Assembly: GCA_041580375.1 (NCBI GenBank)
Contig: JBFGDZ010000119.1
Span: forward strand, 1-11,406
DNA from: JAPUIN01 sp041580375
GTDB lineage: Bacteria > Acidobacteriota > Polarisedimenticolia > Gp22-AA2
Length of the DNA stretch: 11,406 bases
Direction: 5' to 3'
The first letter of the stretch is position 1; each line of letters starts with the position of its first letter. Positions 7,611 through 11,406 of this stretch are shown piece by piece. The notes beneath the pieces are model-generated. The model saw only the letters and a list, made by a program, of their open reading frames with translations. It was not told the origin of the DNA and made no database searches. The translations under genes and the position numbers were made by a program.

Positions 7611-8702
7611 ATGAGCCGCAAGCTGGCATTCGACAGGACGCTGTTCGGCGCGGGCGTGGCGCTGTCGCTCTTCGGGCTCGTGATGATCTACAGCGCATCG
7701 GCCGTGATCGCGATGGAGCGATTCGGCAGCGCGCACTATTTCCTGTTCCGGCAGGCCACCGCTCTGCTCATCGGGCTTCTGGCCATGGGCGTGACGATGC
7801 ACACCGACTACCGGAAGCTCCTCAAGCGCCCCGCGGTCTATCTGGGGCTCCTCGTGAGCACGCTGCTGCTGGTGTACGTGCTGTTCGCCGATCCGCAGGA
7901 TGTCGTGCACCGCTGGCTGCGGATCGGACCGATCCAGGTGCAGCCGTCGGAGATCGCGAAGCTCGCACTGGTGCTCTACCTGGCGTACCAGCTCGCCCGC
8001 AGGGAGGACCGTGTCAACGACATCGCCGGCACGGTCCTCCCCTGCGCGGTCGTCGTCGGCCAGCTGGCGCTCCTGATCTATCTGGAGCCGGACCTGGGCA
8101 CGGCGGGACTGCTCGTGACCCTGACGATCCTGATGCTGTTCCTCGCCGGGCTGAAGTGGCGGTATCTGTTCGCCGGTGCCGGCGCGGGGGTCGTCGCCCT
8201 CGCGCTGATGATCGCGCAGGCGCCCTACCGGATGCGGCGCGTCCTCGCGTTTCTGGACCCGGAGGCCGACCCGCTCGGATCCGGGTTCCAGGTGCGGCAG
8301 TCGATCATCGCGATCGCCAGCGGCGGCCTGCACGGCGCCAGCCTCGGGGAGAGCCGCCAGAAGCTCTTCTTCCTCCCCGAGCCGCACACCGACTTCATCT
8401 TCTCGGTGATCGCGGAGGAGCTGGGCTTCGTGGGCGCGGCCGCGGTGATCGCGGCGTTCGGCGTGCTGCTCTGGCGCGGGATCCTGGCCGCGGCCGGCGC
8501 CCCCGATCGGGGCGGCTACTACCTCGCGCTCGGCATCACGTCGTGGCTCGTCCTGCAGGCGGGCCTCAACATGGCGGTGGCCCTCGGCATGATCCCCACC
8601 AAGGGCGTGCCGCTGCCGTTCGTGAGCTACGGGGGATCGAGCCTGGTGGTCTGCCTCACCGCGCTGGGCATGCTGTTGAACGTGTCGCAGCATTCGTCCT
8701 GA
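7611..8702 (+). CDS. ftsW: SEDS peptidoglycan glycosyltransferase FtsW
   Basis: Polytopic SEDS-family protein that polymerises lipid II into glycan strands at the division septum together with FtsI; 363 aa, with roughly ten hydrophobic segments starting at about residue 10. SEDS signatures seen are IYSASA in helix 1, QPSE (111-114), EPDLGT (159-164) containing the conserved aspartate region, the long extracytoplasmic-loop motif GESRQKLFFLPEPHTDFIFSVIAEE (written in part: GESRQKLFFLPE then HTDFIFSVIAEE), and GMIPTKGVPLPFVSYGGSS near the C-terminus. The cytoplasmic tails are short. The family also includes RodA and SpoVE; location between murD and murG and next to the FtsI operon identifies it as FtsW. 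The ATG lies 4 nt after the murD stop, with TGAGG overlapping that stop as a close-spaced ribosome site. Confidence 0.95.
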   Translation: MSRKLAFDRTLFGAGVALSLFGLVMIYSASAVIAMERFGSAHYFLFRQATALLIGLLAMGVTMHTDYRKLLKRPAVYLGLLVSTLLLVYVLFADPQDVVHRWLRIGPIQVQPSEIAKLALVLYLAYQLARREDRVNDIAGTVLPCAVVVGQLALLIYLEPDLGTAGLLVTLTILMLFLAGLKWRYLFAGAGAGVVALALMIAQAPYRMRRVLAFLDPEADPLGSGFQVRQSIIAIASGGLHGASLGESRQKLFFLPEPHTDFIFSVIAEELGFVGAAAVIAAFGVLLWRGILAAAGAPDRGGYYLALGITSWLVLQAGLNMAVALGMIPTKGVPLPFVSYGGSSLVVCLTALGMLLNVSQHSS

Positions 8703-8709
8703 GAGCGGC

Positions 8710-9786
8710 GTGGGGGTCGACACGATCGTGATCGCCGGCGGAGGGACCGGAGGGCATCTGTACCCCGGGATCGCCATCGCCGGCGAGTTGCGGCGCCGGC
8801 GGCCGGGGCTCGCGGTCGTCTTCGCCGCCGGCGGGCTGCCGCTCGAGCGCGACATCCTCGGGCGGCACGGATACCCGCTGCTGCCGATCGCGAGCGGCGG
8901 GGTGGTCGGCAAGTCGTTCGTGCGCCGGCTGACGGGCGGGCTCCGGGCCTGCCGGGGTCTCCTGCAGTCGCTGCGGGCGCTCAGGAGGATGAGGCCGAAC
9001 ATGGTGATCGGGGTGGGCGGCTACGCGTCGGGACCGATGGTGATGGCGGGCGTGATCCTGCGCCTCCCGACCCTCATCCACGAGCAGAACTACTACCCGG
9101 GGACGACGAATCGCCTGCTCTCCCCGTGGGTGCGACGCGTGGCGATGTCGTTCGAGGAGACCGGGCGCTACCTGCGGGGGCGCACCGTCCTGACCGGCAA
9201 CCCGATCCGCGCCGAGTTCTTCGAGATCGGCCGGAAGCCGCGCGGCGGCCCGTTCGAGATCCTGATCTTCGGCGGCAGCCAGGGATCGCGGGCGGTCAAC
9301 AACGCCGTGATCGAGGCGCTGGGCCGCCTGAGGGAGCACCGCGAGGGGATGCGCTTCCTCCATGGGACCGGACCCGCCGACCTGGAGCGGGTCCGCGCCG
9401 CCTACGCGTCGGGCGGCTTCGACGCCGACGCGCGCGCCTTCATTGCCGGCATCCGCGAGGCCTACGCGCGCGCCGACCTCGTCGTGGCGCGCTCCGGCGC
9501 GAGCACCGTGTCGGAGATCGCGGCCTGCGGCCGGGCGTCGATCCTGGTCCCGCTCCCGACCGCCGCCCACGATCACCAGCGGTTCAACGCGCGCAAGCTC
9601 GAGGGGGCGGGGGCGGCGATCGTCCTGGAGGAGTCCGCGCTGTCCGGGGAGTCGCTGGCGCGATTCCTCCTGGCGCTGCGCGACGACCCGCGCCGCCTGG
9701 AGTCGATGGGGGACGCGGCGCGGACCCTGGCCCGACCGGACGCGGCGGCGCGCATCGCCGACCTGGCCGAGGAGATTGGATGGTGA
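8710..9786 (+). CDS. murG: UDP-GlcNAc:undecaprenyl-PP-MurNAc-pentapeptide GlcNAc transferase MurG
   Basis: GT28-family, GT-B fold glycosyltransferase, peripheral on the inner membrane face, which adds GlcNAc to lipid I to give lipid II, the substrate of FtsW. It has 358 aa, the canonical size. The N-terminal glycine loop GGGTGGHLYPG (from residue 10) holds His16, equivalent to the conserved His of E. coli MurG. VGVGGYASGP and HEQNYYPGTTNR follow in the acceptor domain. The donor domain has GGSQGS (188-193), RSGASTVSE (261-269) with the conserved glutamate, and PLPTAAHDHQ (281-290), the UDP-GlcNAc-binding stretch. The start is a GTG 7 nt after ftsW, with GAGAG just upstream. No in-frame ATG exists near it, and starting later would remove the first strand before the glycine loop. 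Confidence 0.96.
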   Translation: MGVDTIVIAGGGTGGHLYPGIAIAGELRRRRPGLAVVFAAGGLPLERDILGRHGYPLLPIASGGVVGKSFVRRLTGGLRACRGLLQSLRALRRMRPNMVIGVGGYASGPMVMAGVILRLPTLIHEQNYYPGTTNRLLSPWVRRVAMSFEETGRYLRGRTVLTGNPIRAEFFEIGRKPRGGPFEILIFGGSQGSRAVNNAVIEALGRLREHREGMRFLHGTGPADLERVRAAYASGGFDADARAFIAGIREAYARADLVVARSGASTVSEIAACGRASILVPLPTAAHDHQRFNARKLEGAGAAIVLEESALSGESLARFLLALRDDPRRLESMGDAARTLARPDAAARIADLAEEIGW

Positions 9787-9800
9787 GGACGAACGATCCC

Positions 9801-9805
9801 GGAGG
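9801..9805 (+). promoter_or_regulatory. murC Shine-Dalgarno sequence
   Basis: A perfect GGAGG lies in the 28-nt gap after murG, 9 nt before the ATG at 9815. Two in-frame ATGs occur at 9815 and 9821. The spacing favours the first, since the second would be 15 nt away. Confidence 0.75.
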
Positions 9806-9814
9806 ACCGCTCCG

Positions 9815-11194
<1,380 letters not shown>

Positions 11195-11199
11195 GCGGG

Positions 11200-11221
11200 C
11201 GGGCCGCCCGGCGGCGGCCCG
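11200..11221 (+). other. GC-only 9-bp hairpin between murC and murB
   Basis: The arms CGGGCCGCC (11200-11208) and GGCGGCCCG (11213-11221) are perfect reverse complements closed by the tetraloop CGGC. The structure starts 6 nt after the murC stop and ends 4 nt before the murB ribosome site. No T-tract follows, so it does not look like an intrinsic terminator. It could act on murB translation or on mRNA stability, but in such GC-rich DNA chance palindromes are common. The pairing is seen directly; function is unproven. Confidence 0.5.
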
Positions 11222-11225
11222 GCGC

Positions 11226-11230
11226 GGAGG
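11226..11230 (+). promoter_or_regulatory. murB Shine-Dalgarno sequence
   Basis: GGAGG lies 6 nt before the GTG at 11237. It decides that start over later in-frame GTG codons at 11246 and 11303 and the ATG at 11327. It sits immediately downstream of the strong murC-murB hairpin. Confidence 0.75.
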
Positions 11231-11236
11231 TTCGGG

Positions 11237-11406
11237 GTGCTGGCCGTGGCGTCGAGGAGCTGGACCGGGAGTGCGGAGGCGATCCTGAAGGAGAGCGCCG
11301 GCGTGCGCGTGCTCGAGAACGTGCCAATGCGATCGCGCACGTCGCTCGGGGTCGGCGGTCCGGCACGCTACTTCGTCGTTCCGGAGGAAGCCGCGGCCCT
11401 CGCCGC
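11237..11406 (+). CDS. murB: UDP-N-acetylenolpyruvoylglucosamine reductase MurB (3' partial)
   Basis: N-terminal part (56 complete codons) of the FAD- and NADPH-dependent enzyme that reduces UDP-GlcNAc-enolpyruvate to UDP-MurNAc, the substrate of MurC. The reading frame was found by translating the end of the window. Residues 23-56 contain VRVLENVPMRSRTSLGVGG followed by PARYFVVPE. This matches the MurB start of the FAD-binding domain, usually of the form N-x-P-L-x-x-H-T-T-F-x-V-G-G-P-A; here the second threonine is Ser and Phe is Leu. The GTG start is supported by GGAGG 6 nt upstream. The type I/type II status of the enzyme cannot be judged because the substrate-binding domain is outside the window. 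murB directly after murC is a common dcw arrangement. Confidence 0.88.
   Translation, partial: MLAVASRSWTGSAEAILKESAGVRVLENVPMRSRTSLGVGGPARYFVVPEEAAALA

Noticed and set aside
11200..11221. Intrinsic terminator after murC
   Set aside because: The hairpin is strong but is followed by GCGGAGG and not by a T-tract, and murB begins immediately downstream in the same direction.

Overview
The window lies inside a division and cell wall (dcw) gene cluster of a high-GC (roughly 70% by eye) bacterium. Every gene is on the + strand, and eight consecutive gene junctions are tight enough to suggest one long operon. The order is ftsI (5' end cut off by the window) - murE - murF - mraY - murD - ftsW - murG - murC - murB (3' end cut off). 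All seven complete genes have near-canonical lengths and intact catalytic motifs, so this is a working housekeeping locus and not an accessory or mobile region.

Layout: 1-2016 encodes the septal transpeptidase FtsI/PBP3, lacking only its extreme N-terminus and ending in one PASTA domain. 2025-3569 and 3575-5002 encode the Mur ligases that add the third residue and the D-Ala-D-Ala dipeptide. 5002-6087 encodes MraY, which moves the precursor onto undecaprenyl phosphate (lipid I). 6161-7606 is MurD, the D-Glu ligase. 7611-8702 is the SEDS polymerase FtsW. 8710-9786 is MurG, which makes lipid II. 9815-11194 is MurC, the L-Ala ligase. 11237-11406 is the start of MurB, the UDP-GlcNAc-enolpyruvate reductase. 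Together they cover the cytoplasmic pathway from MurB to MurF, both membrane steps, and the FtsW-FtsI synthase pair that uses lipid II at the septum. The longest non-coding gap is 73 nt (6088-6160).

Organism: MurE carries the DNPR signature of meso-diaminopimelate ligases, and the gene order is that of many diderm bacteria. High GC, the PASTA-tailed FtsI and direct murC-murB adjacency without ddl fit Acidobacteriota, Myxococcota or other former deltaproteobacterial lineages. This placement is inference only, with low confidence at phylum level.

I found no undescribed system. Points worth a second look are a GC-only 9-bp hairpin just upstream of the murB ribosome binding site, a CpG- and GATC-poor block within mraY, a general excess of GATC/CGATCG elsewhere, a possible mini-cistron before murD, and some substitutions in conserved Mur ligase motifs.
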